DNA from: Bacteroidota bacterium | GTDB lineage: Bacteria; Bacteroidota; Bacteroidia; JABEUT01 | DNA length: 45,133 nucleotides | NCBI GenBank assembly: GCA_013288345.1 | Contig: JABDCA010000023.1 | Location: 1 to 45,133, forward strand | Direction: 5' to 3' | Shown: one piece after another, positions 6,502 through 15,050 of the stretch | Layout: each line of letters begins with the position of its first letter | How positions within the stretch are numbered: position 1 is the first letter of the stretch | Notes under the pieces: model-generated | What the model was told of the DNA's origin: nothing | Database searches by the model: none | Seen by the model: the letters and a program-made list of their open reading frames with translations, nothing else | Made by a program: the position numbers and the translations under genes

Positions 6502-6937
6502 TTTTGAAGTGATAAGTGGTAAGTGAATAGTGATAAGTTATGGTGAATTTCTTGAAACATTTATTTAAAATTAGCTTCCTGTCATTGCGAGGTACGAAGC
6601 AATTTCATTTTTGTCATGCTGAGGCTCTCGAAGCATCTATTCCTTTTCCATTGGGCGTTACCCCCGATGCACGTGGGGTCGGGCTATACGCTGCAAGTCC
6701 TCGCTACGCTGTGGGCTTTCCGCTACTATCCCTAACGCAAACACAGTGCATTGGCCGATACTAAACCTACATTCTCTGCGTTACTCCTTTGCGTCCCGAT
6801 AGCTATCGGGATCTGCGGTAAAAAATATAAAAAAGTCATGTTGAGCTTGTCGAAATATATTCCGCTTAAAAAGGTCTTCGACAGGCTCAGACTAACGAAC
6901 ATTTTAGGATAAGCCGAAGGGTAACGCCCAAAGGAAA
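6502..6937. repeat. Repeat-packed spacer without genes
   Basis: No gene is seen. In order the spacer contains an AGTGATAAGTGGTAAGTG-like low-complexity run (6508-6541), the interspersed repeat CTGTCATTGCGAGGTACGAA (from 6580), GTCATGCTGAG...CGAAGCAT (6613-6636), composite repeat copy B (6651-6755), a TCTGCGTTACTCCTTTGCG...TCTGCGGTAAAA repeat split by the 18-bp palindrome TCCCGATAGCTATCGGGA (6794-6811), the pair GTTGAGCTTGTCGA / TCGACAGGCTCAGA (6839-6893), and a fragment GGGTAACGCCCAA (6911-6923) matching the end of copies A and B just before the next start codon. Confidence 0.6.
6651..6755 (+). repeat. Composite interspersed repeat, copy B
   Basis: This is the plus-strand counterpart of 1405-1563. 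It reads TTGGGCGTTACCCCCGATGC, then ACGTGGGGTCGGGCTATACG, a CCTCGCTACGCTGTGGG centre, TTTCCGCTACTATCCCTAAC and GCAAACACAG...GCATTGGCC. It lacks the roughly 50-base insertion found in copy A. GC content is well above that of the surrounding spacer, and complementary blocks (GATGCACGTGGGGTC; CGCTACGCTGTGGG) suggest it could be structured. Confidence 0.7.
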
Positions 6938-8053
6938 ATGAAAAAGAAGGTAATTATATCGGTAATTAACGACCTGGTGACCGACCAGCGAGTAAACCGC
7001 ACCTGCCTGACGCTGGCAGAGAGCGGCTACGAAGTGCTGCTGGTAGGCCGTAAAATGCGTAAGAGCCTGCCGCTGCCTCAACGCCCATACACTACTAAGC
7101 GCATGAACCTGCTCTTTGAATCGGGTGTGCCTTTCTACATCGAGTATCAGTTCCGATTGTTTTGGGTACTGCTTTTCAACAGGGCTTCCCTGCTCTTCTC
7201 CAACGACCTCGATACCCTCATGCCTAACTACTTTATCAGCAAACTGAAAGGTGTTCCGCTTATATACGACAGCCACGAGTACTTTACCGGAGTACCCGAA
7301 CTGCAGGCCCACCCTGCCAAGCAGCGCACCTGGAAACGGGTTGAGAAGATGTTCATACCTAAACTCAAACACATGTTCACCGTCAATGCCTCTATTGCCG
7401 GGCTATACCACGAGGAGTCCGGTATTGATGTTAAGGTAATGCGCAACCTGCCCATGAAACGCGATCTGCCCAAACACGCATCTCGCATTGCCCTCAACCT
7501 ACCCGAAGACAAGAGCATCTTGCTACTACAAGGTGCAGGCATAAACATAGAACGGGGCTCGGAGGAGGCCATACAAGCTATGCAGTTCCTCGACAACACC
7601 CTTTTGCTCATCATTGGCGGTGGCGATGCTATAAACAGCCTAAAGGCCCTTGCTACAAGCCTCAACCTGAACGACAAGGTTCGGTTCATTCCTAAGCTCC
7701 CCTTCGAAGAACTGATGCAATACACCGTATTAGCCGACATAGGCCTCACCCTCGATAAAGACACGAACATCAACTACCGCTATAGCCTCCCCAACAAGCT
7801 CTTCGATTATATACATGCCGGTCTGCCGGTGCTGGCCTCACCTTTAATAGAAGTCAAGAAGATTGTAGATGAGTATCAGGTCGGCCAGTGCATCGATTCC
7901 CACGACCCGCGGGAGATAGCCATTAAGGCCAAAGCCATGCTGGCAGATAAGCCTAAGCTTGCCCTATACAAGGCAAATGCACTAAAGGCAAATCAAATAC
8001 TCTGTTGGGAAAATGAAAAGAAGATTTTGACAGACATGCTAAAGACCCTATAA
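6938..8053 (+). CDS. GT4-type glycosyltransferase (GT-B fold)
   Basis: The 371-residue protein has a two-domain GT-B architecture typical of family 4 glycosyltransferases, which transfer a sugar from a nucleotide-activated donor to a growing surface glycan at the cytoplasmic side of the membrane. The N-terminal Rossmann domain begins VIISVINDLVTDQRVNR (residues 4-20) and includes PLIYDSHEYFTGVPEL. The C-terminal donor domain has ILLLQGAGINIERGSEEAI, LLIIGGGDAI, VRFIPKLPFEELMQY and the family-type ending SLPNKLFDYIHAGLPVLAS. Substrate cannot be predicted. There is no polysaccharide cluster around it; it is a single transcription unit whose stop abuts that of the next, convergent gene. A fragment of the composite repeat lies directly before its ATG. 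Confidence 0.9.
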   Translation: MKKKVIISVINDLVTDQRVNRTCLTLAESGYEVLLVGRKMRKSLPLPQRPYTTKRMNLLFESGVPFYIEYQFRLFWVLLFNRASLLFSNDLDTLMPNYFISKLKGVPLIYDSHEYFTGVPELQAHPAKQRTWKRVEKMFIPKLKHMFTVNASIAGLYHEESGIDVKVMRNLPMKRDLPKHASRIALNLPEDKSILLLQGAGINIERGSEEAIQAMQFLDNTLLLIIGGGDAINSLKALATSLNLNDKVRFIPKLPFEELMQYTVLADIGLTLDKDTNINYRYSLPNKLFDYIHAGLPVLASPLIEVKKIVDEYQVGQCIDSHDPREIAIKAKAMLADKPKLALYKANALKANQILCWENEKKILTDMLKTL

Positions 8054-8428
8054 TTACTGAGCCTTCGGTGCTTTTGAATGGTGCTTTTTGCTCACCGCTT
8101 TTACATCCCATATCATAACAGGTATACCTGTGCAACCCATAGGCTGCCTTATCATAGACCTACGGTATTTGAATGTAATTCTCATTCCTTCCTTATCGAA
8201 ACCTGCCAAACCGCTACTTACGGGCAAGTAGTACATGGTATCCTTTTGCGGAGTCCTTACAACCCTTATTACAACAGGGCAGTTCTTATTATCGCGGTGT
8301 ATAACAGTACCTGTGGCAGTTGGCCCTGGCCTATTTTCATTTGACTTGGTAATGGCTGTATCAGCATTCTCCTGTGCAAAACAGGTTGTGGCAGCCATCA
8401 TCAAAAATATACTTACGAATGTTCTCAT
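8054..8428 (-). CDS. Small secreted protein of unknown function
   Basis: I do not recognise this 124-residue protein. It begins with a clear signal peptide (MRTFVSIFLMMAATTCFAQ, cleavage after about residue 19), so the mature product of about 105 residues is periplasmic or extracellular. The mature part has two cysteines (in NCPVVIRVV and MGCTGIPV), a beta-rich look, and a basic tail ending KKHHSKAPKAQ. Its stop codon touches that of the convergent glycosyltransferase. Upstream lies the terminator of the T9SS cargo gene, so it is probably expressed on its own or by read-through. Confidence 0.7.
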   Translation of the reverse strand: MRTFVSIFLMMAATTCFAQENADTAITKSNENRPGPTATGTVIHRDNKNCPVVIRVVRTPQKDTMYYLPVSSGLAGFDKEGMRITFKYRRSMIRQPMGCTGIPVMIWDVKAVSKKHHSKAPKAQ

Positions 8429-8442
8429 CTTTATTAAATAAA

Positions 8443-8474
8443 ATAACCCTTCTGCAAATATACAGAAGGGTTAT
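8443..8474 (-). terminator. Intrinsic terminator downstream of the T9SS cargo gene
   Basis: A perfect 12-bp stem ATAACCCTTCTG / CAGAAGGGTTAT encloses an 8-base loop. On the minus strand it is followed by TTTTATTTAATAAA. It lies 21 bases after the stop of the gene ending at 8496. Confidence 0.85.
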
Positions 8475-8495
8475 CAGTATTAGGTATTCTTTAAC

Positions 8496-10370
8496 TTAAT
8501 TTACAATTACTTTAAACACCCTTTGGTAGTTGATGTTGCCAATCCTAACCAGATAAGCGCCTTTAGCAAGTCCACTTACAGGTATTTCAGTTTGAATAGC
8601 ATTACCAGCAGGCTTTACCTGAGATGTGCTTATTTGCTTACCAATAATGTCAAACAAGTCAACTTGTACTTCATCGTTAGATGGAAGTGTGTTTGCAATC
8701 ACATTAATGTTATCGCCACTTTGGTAAACCTTGAATTGGGTAAGGTCTATTGGGCTTGTAAAACCGGTTGTTGTTGCAAGCTTAAAGGAGAATATTCTTG
8801 ATGCTTCATTATTCGATTTATCATATTCATTAGTAGCCCAGAATGTAACATTATCAGAAGGGTCAAGTGTCATTTCAGAATAGTCACCCCAGCGATTAAC
8901 ACAACTTACAGCAGGACTAGTACCTGTAACTGCAGTTTGTTCACTAGCGCTCATAGTATTAAGGGCATCTGTTGACATTCTGCCTGTATAACGAATACTT
9001 GGGTAAATAGAAGAGCTTGATACTGTATAGGAAAGGCCTATGTTACCATCCTGATCCATACTAATACTACCATTCCAACGGCTGGCTCCATCAGCCGGGC
9101 CATAGGTACCTTGCTGGTATATTGAAAAGTGAAGGGTTGATGGGTCTTGCCTAACCTCATACCACCTGATACCGGCAACAGTGCTACCAATATTCACCGT
9201 GTTACAAAGTACAACAGAGTTATAGCCTGTAAATGCCATAAAAGGAACCCTGAAGTTAAAGGTACCATCTAATGCATCAAGGCTGCTAGCAGCGCCAGGT
9301 TGAGTTATATCCTTTTCGCTACCTCCGGTAAAATAAGCATTAAAGGTTGTAGGTGCCAATGAATCCCATTTGGTAACAGTTAATGTTTTCGCAGCAGTAT
9401 CGTGAACAAGCTTATAGAACTTGATCATGTTAGATGCTCCACCTGAATTGGTGTTTTGGAAAAACACTAAGAAGTTAGGTGTACCGTAAGGAGGAAGTGC
9501 CGATGCATCGCAATCTAATGTTTTAGCTGAAGTGTACAGACTGTTGTTACCACCAAAATAATAAGGAGATGATGGAGTAGCTGTTAATATAAGCCCAGCT
9601 GACGATTTGCCTGCTAACATCCTTGCTCTGTCAAGAACAACAACACCTTCAGGAGAATACTGACCTGTCATATAATAGCCATCACTCCAGATAGAGAACT
9701 TCGTGTAATCAGGATAGTTATTGGTTGTCCATAATGAATTAGAGAAGTTGTATACATAATACGCCCCTGTTGCATCAGCAGTTTTTGAAATAGCTATCGA
9801 AAATCCGCATGGGGCTTTAGAAACCTGAAACTCTTGTATAAACCACCTGTTAGCAAACTTATCATACAATACTATTGGGTCACCATCATCACCGGGTATA
9901 TTAGGGAAGATTGAAGCAAGGTCAATTACCGCAGTAAGTGATTTACCAGTCTTATCAAATACCTGATAGGAGGAATTGACAGCTTGTACATATTGAGTAA
10001 GCCCCACTGCACCACAAGGGTCAGGTGGACAAGAACCACTTGTTAATTGACCATCAAAATTCACTAAAGGCGCTGCCAAAGCCTTAATGCCATCGGCAGA
10101 TTGAAGGGCAGGGTCGGCTTGTTCGGCTTGTTTCTTAAAATTCGGGAAACTTGGCCTCCTTGCCTCTCTTGCTTCCTCTAACTGATCGTGATGCAAAGCT
10201 GCCTGTGCGCGTTGCTCATCTGTTTGAGCAGGCATATCCCTTAATGGGATTGTTTCATAAAAGCCCGAGCATGGTATAAAAGTGGAATTTGATTGTTTTT
10301 GGATAGTTGATTGTCCAATTAGAGTATTTACTCCTACTGCTGCAATAACTAACAAAGTAAGTTTTTTCAT
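8496..10370 (-). CDS. Large secreted protein with T9SS type A sorting domain
   Basis: The 624-residue precursor begins with a signal peptide (MKKLTLLVIAAVGVNTLIGQ) and ends with a type A sorting domain of about 75 residues (VDLFDIIGKQISTSQVKPAG ... KGAYLVRIGN ... QRVFKVIVN), which sends proteins through the outer-membrane T9SS translocon. The bulk (about 90-540) has recurrent beta-strand units reminiscent of a propeller, for example DPCGAVGLTQYVQAVNSSYQ and DPIVLYDKFANRWFIQEF, with an Asp/Gly-rich calcium-site flavour. I recognise no catalytic motif. The gene is a single unit: a promoter fits just upstream and a strong terminator follows. Extracellular location is well supported; function is unknown. 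Confidence 0.9.
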   Translation of the reverse strand: MKKLTLLVIAAVGVNTLIGQSTIQKQSNSTFIPCSGFYETIPLRDMPAQTDEQRAQAALHHDQLEEAREARRPSFPNFKKQAEQADPALQSADGIKALAAPLVNFDGQLTSGSCPPDPCGAVGLTQYVQAVNSSYQVFDKTGKSLTAVIDLASIFPNIPGDDGDPIVLYDKFANRWFIQEFQVSKAPCGFSIAISKTADATGAYYVYNFSNSLWTTNNYPDYTKFSIWSDGYYMTGQYSPEGVVVLDRARMLAGKSSAGLILTATPSSPYYFGGNNSLYTSAKTLDCDASALPPYGTPNFLVFFQNTNSGGASNMIKFYKLVHDTAAKTLTVTKWDSLAPTTFNAYFTGGSEKDITQPGAASSLDALDGTFNFRVPFMAFTGYNSVVLCNTVNIGSTVAGIRWYEVRQDPSTLHFSIYQQGTYGPADGASRWNGSISMDQDGNIGLSYTVSSSSIYPSIRYTGRMSTDALNTMSASEQTAVTGTSPAVSCVNRWGDYSEMTLDPSDNVTFWATNEYDKSNNEASRIFSFKLATTTGFTSPIDLTQFKVYQSGDNINVIANTLPSNDEVQVDLFDIIGKQISTSQVKPAGNAIQTEIPVSGLAKGAYLVRIGNINYQRVFKVIVN

Positions 10371-10393
10371 AATTCAGGGATAGATTTATAACA

Positions 10394-10424
10394 CAAACAT
10401 ATGAATTCTGATGCTTATTTCCAA
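10394..10424 (-). promoter_or_regulatory. Promoter TTG-N20-TATGTTTG for the T9SS cargo gene
   Basis: On the minus strand TTG (10424-10422) is followed after 20 bases by TATGTTTG (10401-10394), matching the Bacteroidota primary sigma consensus (TTG ... TAnnTTTG). The ATG at 10370 is 23 bases downstream, leaving a short leader. Confidence 0.7.
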
Positions 10425-10479
10425 ATTCAAAAGCCTGCTTTTTATCAACAATCTAAATCGGTTAAGTTATTTAACAAAA

Positions 10480-10505
10480 AAAGCCCCGCACTAATGCGGG
10501 GCTTT
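10480..10505 (-). terminator. Intrinsic terminator downstream of the Lys-rich small protein
   Basis: An 11-bp stem AAAGCCCCGCA / TGCGGGGCTTT with loop CTAA is followed on the minus strand by a T-tract (TTTTTTGTTAAA). It lies 20 bases after the stop at 10526. Confidence 0.92.
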
Positions 10506-10525
10506 CCAGCGAAAGAGCCTGAAAA

Positions 10526-10753
10526 TTACTTCTTGGCTTCGTCTTTCTTAATTTCCTTGTTATCGTGTTGTACCTTCTTCTCTTCCTTTACTGCTTTCTT
10601 AGGATGACCGTTCTTTTCAGCGCGGTCTCTTTTTGCTATATCAGCAGCTTTTTTATCTTTTTCTTTCTTAACACCATCTTGTGCATTTACTGTTGTTGAT
10701 AAAGCAATTGCTACAAGGATAACACCGGTTGCGATTACATTTGTGAGTTTCAT
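10526..10753 (-). CDS. Small secreted lysine-rich protein
   Basis: This 75-residue protein has a signal peptide (MKLTNVIATGVILVAIALSTTVNAQ) and a mature region of about 50 residues composed almost only of Lys, Glu, Asp, Ala and a few His. It has no hydrophobic core and is probably disordered or a single charged helix. I recognise no family. The coding call is supported by the clean signal peptide, a -7 box with correct spacing and a strong terminator immediately downstream. Possible roles such as cation buffering or an envelope stress protein are guesses. Confidence 0.75.
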   Translation of the reverse strand: MKLTNVIATGVILVAIALSTTVNAQDGVKKEKDKKAADIAKRDRAEKNGHPKKAVKEEKKVQHDNKEIKKDEAKK

Positions 10754-10785
10754 GACAGGTTTGTTTTAATTGTTATTTGATGATA

Positions 10786-10793
10786 CAAACGTA
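10786..10793 (-). promoter_or_regulatory. Candidate -7 box TACGTTTG for the Lys-rich small protein
   Basis: TACGTTTG on the minus strand matches TAnnTTTG and lies 32 bases upstream of the ATG at 10753. No TTG is found 19-21 bases upstream, so the -33 element is weak or absent. Confidence 0.45.
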
Positions 10794-10838
10794 CTACTTG
10801 AAAATGAAGAAATAATGAAGCTATGGGAAATAAGCAGG

Positions 10839-12311
10839 TTAAAACTGAAAGTAAATAAAAGGCTGTATATCTGACGACTTTACTTGTATTACCAGCCATA
10901 TAACTAACACTATAATTAATGACTTTACTACCACAGGAGAATGGGTTAATGCTTTTTCAGTTAATGTATGTGCGCTTTTAGGAACAAACTGTGTTAAATA
11001 TCCAATAAGCATTAATGCAAATACATACTTATACCCTTCAATCCATTGCATAGCAATTGAACCACGGAACTGATTAAAGATTTGCGATATCACCTGATTG
11101 GCAATGGTAAAGGTTTTGGCACGGAAGTATATCCAGCAGAAACAAACAAAATGAAAGGTAAATAACACACCAATGGCGCGGGTAAATATATTCTTGGGTA
11201 TCTTAAATATGGAGTCCCGTAGTTTTTCAAATGCCAGGGCTATACCATGCAAGAAGCCCCAGAAGATAAAGTTCCAGGAAGCGCCATGCCAAAGGCCGCC
11301 CAATAGCATAGTAATTAATAGGTTTATGTACTGCCTTAATTTGCCTTTGCGGTTACCACCTAAAGGAATATAGAGATAGTCCCTTAACCAGCTCGATAAT
11401 GATATATGCCAGCGCCTCCAAAACTCAGTGATACTGGCTGACTGGTATGGCAGATCGAAGTTAATACCCAATCGGTAACCCAGCAACAAAGCAATACCAA
11501 TAGCCATATCTGAATAGCCTGAAAAATCGCAGTATATCTGCATAGCATAACCATAGACCCCCATCAGGTTTTCAAAGCCAGAATACAGCATCGGGTTTTC
11601 GTATATACGGTCAACAAAATTTACGCTTATATAATCTGATATCACTGCCTTTTTAATAAGCCCTGTTATTATCAAAAAGAGAGCCTGACCCACTTCCTCC
11701 TTGCTAAGCACAATATCTTTATGTATTTGTGGCAAGAAGTTCGCCGCCCTTACAATGGGCCCTGCTACCAGATGAGGAAAGAAACAGACATAAAAACCAA
11801 AGTCAATGATATTATCTGAGGGAGTTAATTGCCCCTTATATATATCGATTGTGTAGCTAAGTACCTGAAAGGTATAAAACGATATGCCGACTGGCAGAAT
11901 AATGTTTACCGGGTTTAAATGGCCAACATTCAGGTCATTAAACGTTTGAATAAAGAAGTTTGTATACTTAAAATAGAATAGCAGGCCAAGATTAACCACT
12001 AAGCTGACAATAAGGAGGAATCTCTTCTTCCTTTTACTCTTCGCATCATATATCCATTTGGCAAGGTTAAAGTCAATAATAGTCGAACTTATAAGCAGCA
12101 AAAAGAACATACCACCTGACTTATAGTAAAAGAATAACGAGAATAAGGTAAGATACAGTATACGAGGATGTTGACGATGGTAAACAAACTGGTAAAAGAA
12201 AAGCAATACCAGGAATAAATAGATGAACAAAGCCGTATTAAAGAGCATTGGCTCTTTAGGGTTGTATTCAAGCAAATGCAGCAGGCTATGGAGCAAGCTT
12301 TTCCAATCCAT
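10839..12311 (-). CDS. MBOAT-family membrane O-acyltransferase (AlgI/DltB/PatA type)
   Basis: MBOAT proteins move an acyl group, usually acetyl, across the cytoplasmic membrane for O-acylation of an exported glycan or lipid. The 490-residue protein has about ten hydrophobic segments and all hallmark motifs: CDFSGYSDMAIGIALLLGY (261-279), WRRWHISLSSWLRDYLYIPL (298-317) and LLGGLWHGASWNFIFWGFLH, with the catalytic histidine at 342. It is the last gene of an overlapping operon: its ATG lies inside the 3' end of an SGNH protein gene (26-base overlap). MBOAT plus SGNH partners is the arrangement of alginate, peptidoglycan and other polysaccharide O-acetylation systems. The substrate here is unknown. 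Confidence 0.95.
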   Translation of the reverse strand: MDWKSLLHSLLHLLEYNPKEPMLFNTALFIYLFLVLLFFYQFVYHRQHPRILYLTLFSLFFYYKSGGMFFLLLISSTIIDFNLAKWIYDAKSKRKKRFLLIVSLVVNLGLLFYFKYTNFFIQTFNDLNVGHLNPVNIILPVGISFYTFQVLSYTIDIYKGQLTPSDNIIDFGFYVCFFPHLVAGPIVRAANFLPQIHKDIVLSKEEVGQALFLIITGLIKKAVISDYISVNFVDRIYENPMLYSGFENLMGVYGYAMQIYCDFSGYSDMAIGIALLLGYRLGINFDLPYQSASITEFWRRWHISLSSWLRDYLYIPLGGNRKGKLRQYINLLITMLLGGLWHGASWNFIFWGFLHGIALAFEKLRDSIFKIPKNIFTRAIGVLFTFHFVCFCWIYFRAKTFTIANQVISQIFNQFRGSIAMQWIEGYKYVFALMLIGYLTQFVPKSAHTLTEKALTHSPVVVKSLIIVLVIWLVIQVKSSDIQPFIYFQF

Positions 12312-13530
12312 CTTTTATGACTTTTTGAAGTGCATCGTAGAACAATTCGGCTTGTAAGGTATAACCACCTCCTGTAAAATGTACGTGATCCTTTTGACAA
12401 AGATGTTTCATGTACCATTTTTGCATGGAACCAAAGCCACCCATAATATGGTAGAAGTCCCAAAATGCAGCATGGTATTTTTTTGATTCCCTCTTTATAG
12501 TTGCCACTGCCTCAATAATATCCGAGTTCTTATACCTGTGACCCCTGAATGCATCATTAGGGGATGTGAGCATTATATCGGCATCGGGTGCTACATGCTT
12601 AATATTGGTAAGCATGGTATCTATATCACTTTCAAAATAATCCGAATTGAAGCGTTTTGCATAAGCCTCATTGGTCCCTAATGAAATAATAACCAGGTCG
12701 GGTTTTAAGCCGGCTAATTGTTCAATAAAATACTGCGAACGTGTATAATCACTGTATCTGGCACCGTTAGACCCAATAGTATGATATATAATGCCCGGTC
12801 TATTATTACTGAGTACCACGCCAAAAATCATAGCTTCATTCTGTCCTGTATCACTTTGTAGGGTACACATTGTAAATGAACTCATTGTGTCTTTAAATAC
12901 TATTGTATCAGCAGATACACCATATTGCTTACCGGTATCCTTTATTACAGCAGAGTCTTTAAAATCAGTTGAAGTATAAACAACCCAATCGAAACAGGTT
13001 GGGCCTTTATCATGCAGCAATGTCATTTTAGTAAATGAATAATTCAGGTTATCACCATTTTTTATATTCATTTTCAGGCTAGAAGCTGAATCATCAGTGC
13101 GGAGACCGAAACCTGCAATGCCGGTAGGTATAGATGAGGGGCTAACCATAACACACCTTCTACCTTTCCAATTTCCGGTACCTGATGATTGATAGTTATT
13201 CGGTTCATTCGATTTTGCAACCCTATAAGGAAACACAAGCCCCCTACCCCCATTGCCATAGTCTTGCTGCAGGTGCTGACGCACATAGCTGGTAAAAAAG
13301 TCTGCCTGTAAATGCGAATCACCAATGTGAACAATTACCAAATTCTTTCGCTTCCCTTCCTTCATTTCTTTCATTTTCGTAAAGAATGATTTCATGGCCA
13401 GTGAGTCATAGCTAATAGAATCTATATCGGCATTAATAAATGGGTATTTATCATAATTGCCACTTTGGGCATTAGCCACTGATATTAAAATAGCAAACAT
13501 TATCACTAAAGAAAATCTACGAGTGCCCAT
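12286..13530 (-). CDS. Periplasmic SGNH/GDSL-family protein, MBOAT partner
   Basis: I choose the ATG at 13530 (414 residues) because it begins a signal peptide (MGTRRFSLVIMFAILISVAN, cleaved near AQ); a longer frame opens at 13566. The SGNH fold is marked by block I VIVHIGDSHLQAD with nucleophile Ser72, a block II-like glycine in GNGGRGLVFPY, block III LGTNEAY and block V KDHVHFTGGGY, so the triad appears intact. Such proteins take the acyl group passed out by an MBOAT and place it on the glycan, or remove it. The start overlaps the upstream SGNH gene by 14 bases and the end overlaps the MBOAT gene, indicating co-translation. Confidence 0.9.
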   Translation of the reverse strand: MGTRRFSLVIMFAILISVANAQSGNYDKYPFINADIDSISYDSLAMKSFFTKMKEMKEGKRKNLVIVHIGDSHLQADFFTSYVRQHLQQDYGNGGRGLVFPYRVAKSNEPNNYQSSGTGNWKGRRCVMVSPSSIPTGIAGFGLRTDDSASSLKMNIKNGDNLNYSFTKMTLLHDKGPTCFDWVVYTSTDFKDSAVIKDTGKQYGVSADTIVFKDTMSSFTMCTLQSDTGQNEAMIFGVVLSNNRPGIIYHTIGSNGARYSDYTRSQYFIEQLAGLKPDLVIISLGTNEAYAKRFNSDYFESDIDTMLTNIKHVAPDADIMLTSPNDAFRGHRYKNSDIIEAVATIKRESKKYHAAFWDFYHIMGGFGSMQKWYMKHLCQKDHVHFTGGGYTLQAELFYDALQKVIKDGLEKLAP

Positions 13531-14974
13531 TCTTCTTTTGTATATAATCCCATTCATATCTTTCATAATCGTATAGCATCGAATAGTAGAAGTAGCTTGC
13601 TATGCAGCTACCCCCCATAGGCTTAAAGTGCGTGTAATCTTTATTAGCGAGCGGCTGGTCGGAGTTTACCATATTTATCATACTACTATCAGCACCCATT
13701 GCCTGAAACAAATTCCAGAATGCAGTATTAGTTTGCTTGGCTATACCTTGTTGGGCAGCAGCAAAGTCATGTATTTCGGGCATGGTTTCGTAACCTCCAT
13801 GTTTTTTTACAGCCCTATCACTTACAGAATTTACCAGTATGCCACATTGCGGAAGCTTATTCTTTAAAGCATTTATGGTATTCGCAAATCCTTTTACATA
13901 ATAGCTATAATCAGTAGTATTGGTATGCACCACATTAAGGCCATATTGCAATACAGCACATTTAATGTTCAGCTCATTCTGAAACTGATGCATAATACCA
14001 TCATCAATTACAGATAATTGTTGGCCAGATGAACCACGCATATCCAAATCATCTATATACACACCTGTAGTATCTTCAAAACTGGCGCCATATACATATA
14101 CTTTATCAGATGCCATGAACGACATTTGCAACGAATACAGAGCCTTTCCGCTGTTAAGTGTTAGCACCTTTAAGCCACCACCATTAGCAAGCGGTAAAGT
14201 TGTACTAACTCCATCTTTCTTTACAAACACTTTTGCATCTGCATTGTTAGGATTGCTGTAATACAGCTTCACCACGTGAAAACTGTCCAATCCTTCAGAT
14301 TGTTTTACACCTTGAAATGATGCCCAACTGGCAGCTTTACCATCATTCGTAATGCTTGGCACAAAGGCCTCTCCACCCAGGCCATAAGGTATAGCAGGCT
14401 GCCTGTCTTCTATGACTGTATAGGCAGTCCAGTTATCGGCAAAGCTTTGATGAATCGACTGCCTGAAGCCGGGAATAAAATTTATAATGGGAACAAAACC
14501 TACGCCCCTGCCACCAAATCGTTTTTGCAGCATGGCGCGCAAGTCCTGTGTTACTATATCACCTTCAATCATTGAGTCACCAAAAAAAGCAAGATGTACC
14601 TTTTTCTTTTTGGCATTCATTAGGGCATTATAAAACACAGCAAGGTTATCTTGTTTCGATGCGGCATACTCTTCAATCGGCCAGTAACCCTTTTTAAAAC
14701 TCAATGAATCCTTATCTTTAAATCCAACCGGTGCAGGCTTTACAACAGGCTTAGGTGCTTCAACCTTAACAATCTTTACTTCCTCTTTATACGTCACATC
14801 AGAGAACATGGTAACAGGTTTTGTAGTAATTCCGAATACGGTGAATGAAGTTGGTACAAACGATAAAACAGTGAGCATTAACGCCACCAACAATACAATC
14901 CAGAATGGTTCTTTTATATGGTTTTGCACCGTTTTTACCTTTTCATACAAAGGTAATTTATGACATTGCGCCAA
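13517..14974 (-). CDS. Membrane-anchored SGNH-like protein, first gene of the acylation operon
   Basis: The 485-residue product has one N-terminal TM helix (about 23-44, EPFWIVLLVALMLTVLSFVP), a Pro/Lys-rich linker (60-95) and a periplasmic SGNH-like domain. Block I is LAFFGDSMIEGDI with Ser134, and the C-terminal block V-like motif is KDYTHFKPMGG. The block III position reads LQYGLNVV rather than GTNE, so the oxyanion-hole asparagine is displaced; the protein may bind rather than cleave esters. No ATG exists near the start: the frame opens with TTG at 14974, and TTG at 14950 is an alternative. It overlaps the second SGNH gene. Together with the MBOAT it should form an inner-membrane acyl-transfer complex. 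Confidence 0.85.
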   Translation of the reverse strand: MAQCHKLPLYEKVKTVQNHIKEPFWIVLLVALMLTVLSFVPTSFTVFGITTKPVTMFSDVTYKEEVKIVKVEAPKPVVKPAPVGFKDKDSLSFKKGYWPIEEYAASKQDNLAVFYNALMNAKKKKVHLAFFGDSMIEGDIVTQDLRAMLQKRFGGRGVGFVPIINFIPGFRQSIHQSFADNWTAYTVIEDRQPAIPYGLGGEAFVPSITNDGKAASWASFQGVKQSEGLDSFHVVKLYYSNPNNADAKVFVKKDGVSTTLPLANGGGLKVLTLNSGKALYSLQMSFMASDKVYVYGASFEDTTGVYIDDLDMRGSSGQQLSVIDDGIMHQFQNELNIKCAVLQYGLNVVHTNTTDYSYYVKGFANTINALKNKLPQCGILVNSVSDRAVKKHGGYETMPEIHDFAAAQQGIAKQTNTAFWNLFQAMGADSSMINMVNSDQPLANKDYTHFKPMGGSCIASYFYYSMLYDYERYEWDYIQKKNGHS

Positions 14975-15050
14975 ATATATTATTAGCCATAAGTAATTAA
15001 CAGGGCAAATGTTAATAATACCATATGAAAATTGCTAGGAGCTTTGTGCC

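Noticed and set aside
6540..6764. 74-codon frame across the spacer after moxR
   Set aside because: It reads through two different interspersed repeats (CATTGCGAGG type and composite copy B); the apparent protein is a by-product of repeat sequence.
10839..12311. MBOAT considered as DltB of a D-alanylation operon
   Set aside because: No dltA, dltC or dltD is present and the organism is a diderm Bacteroidota; SGNH partners indicate glycan O-acylation.
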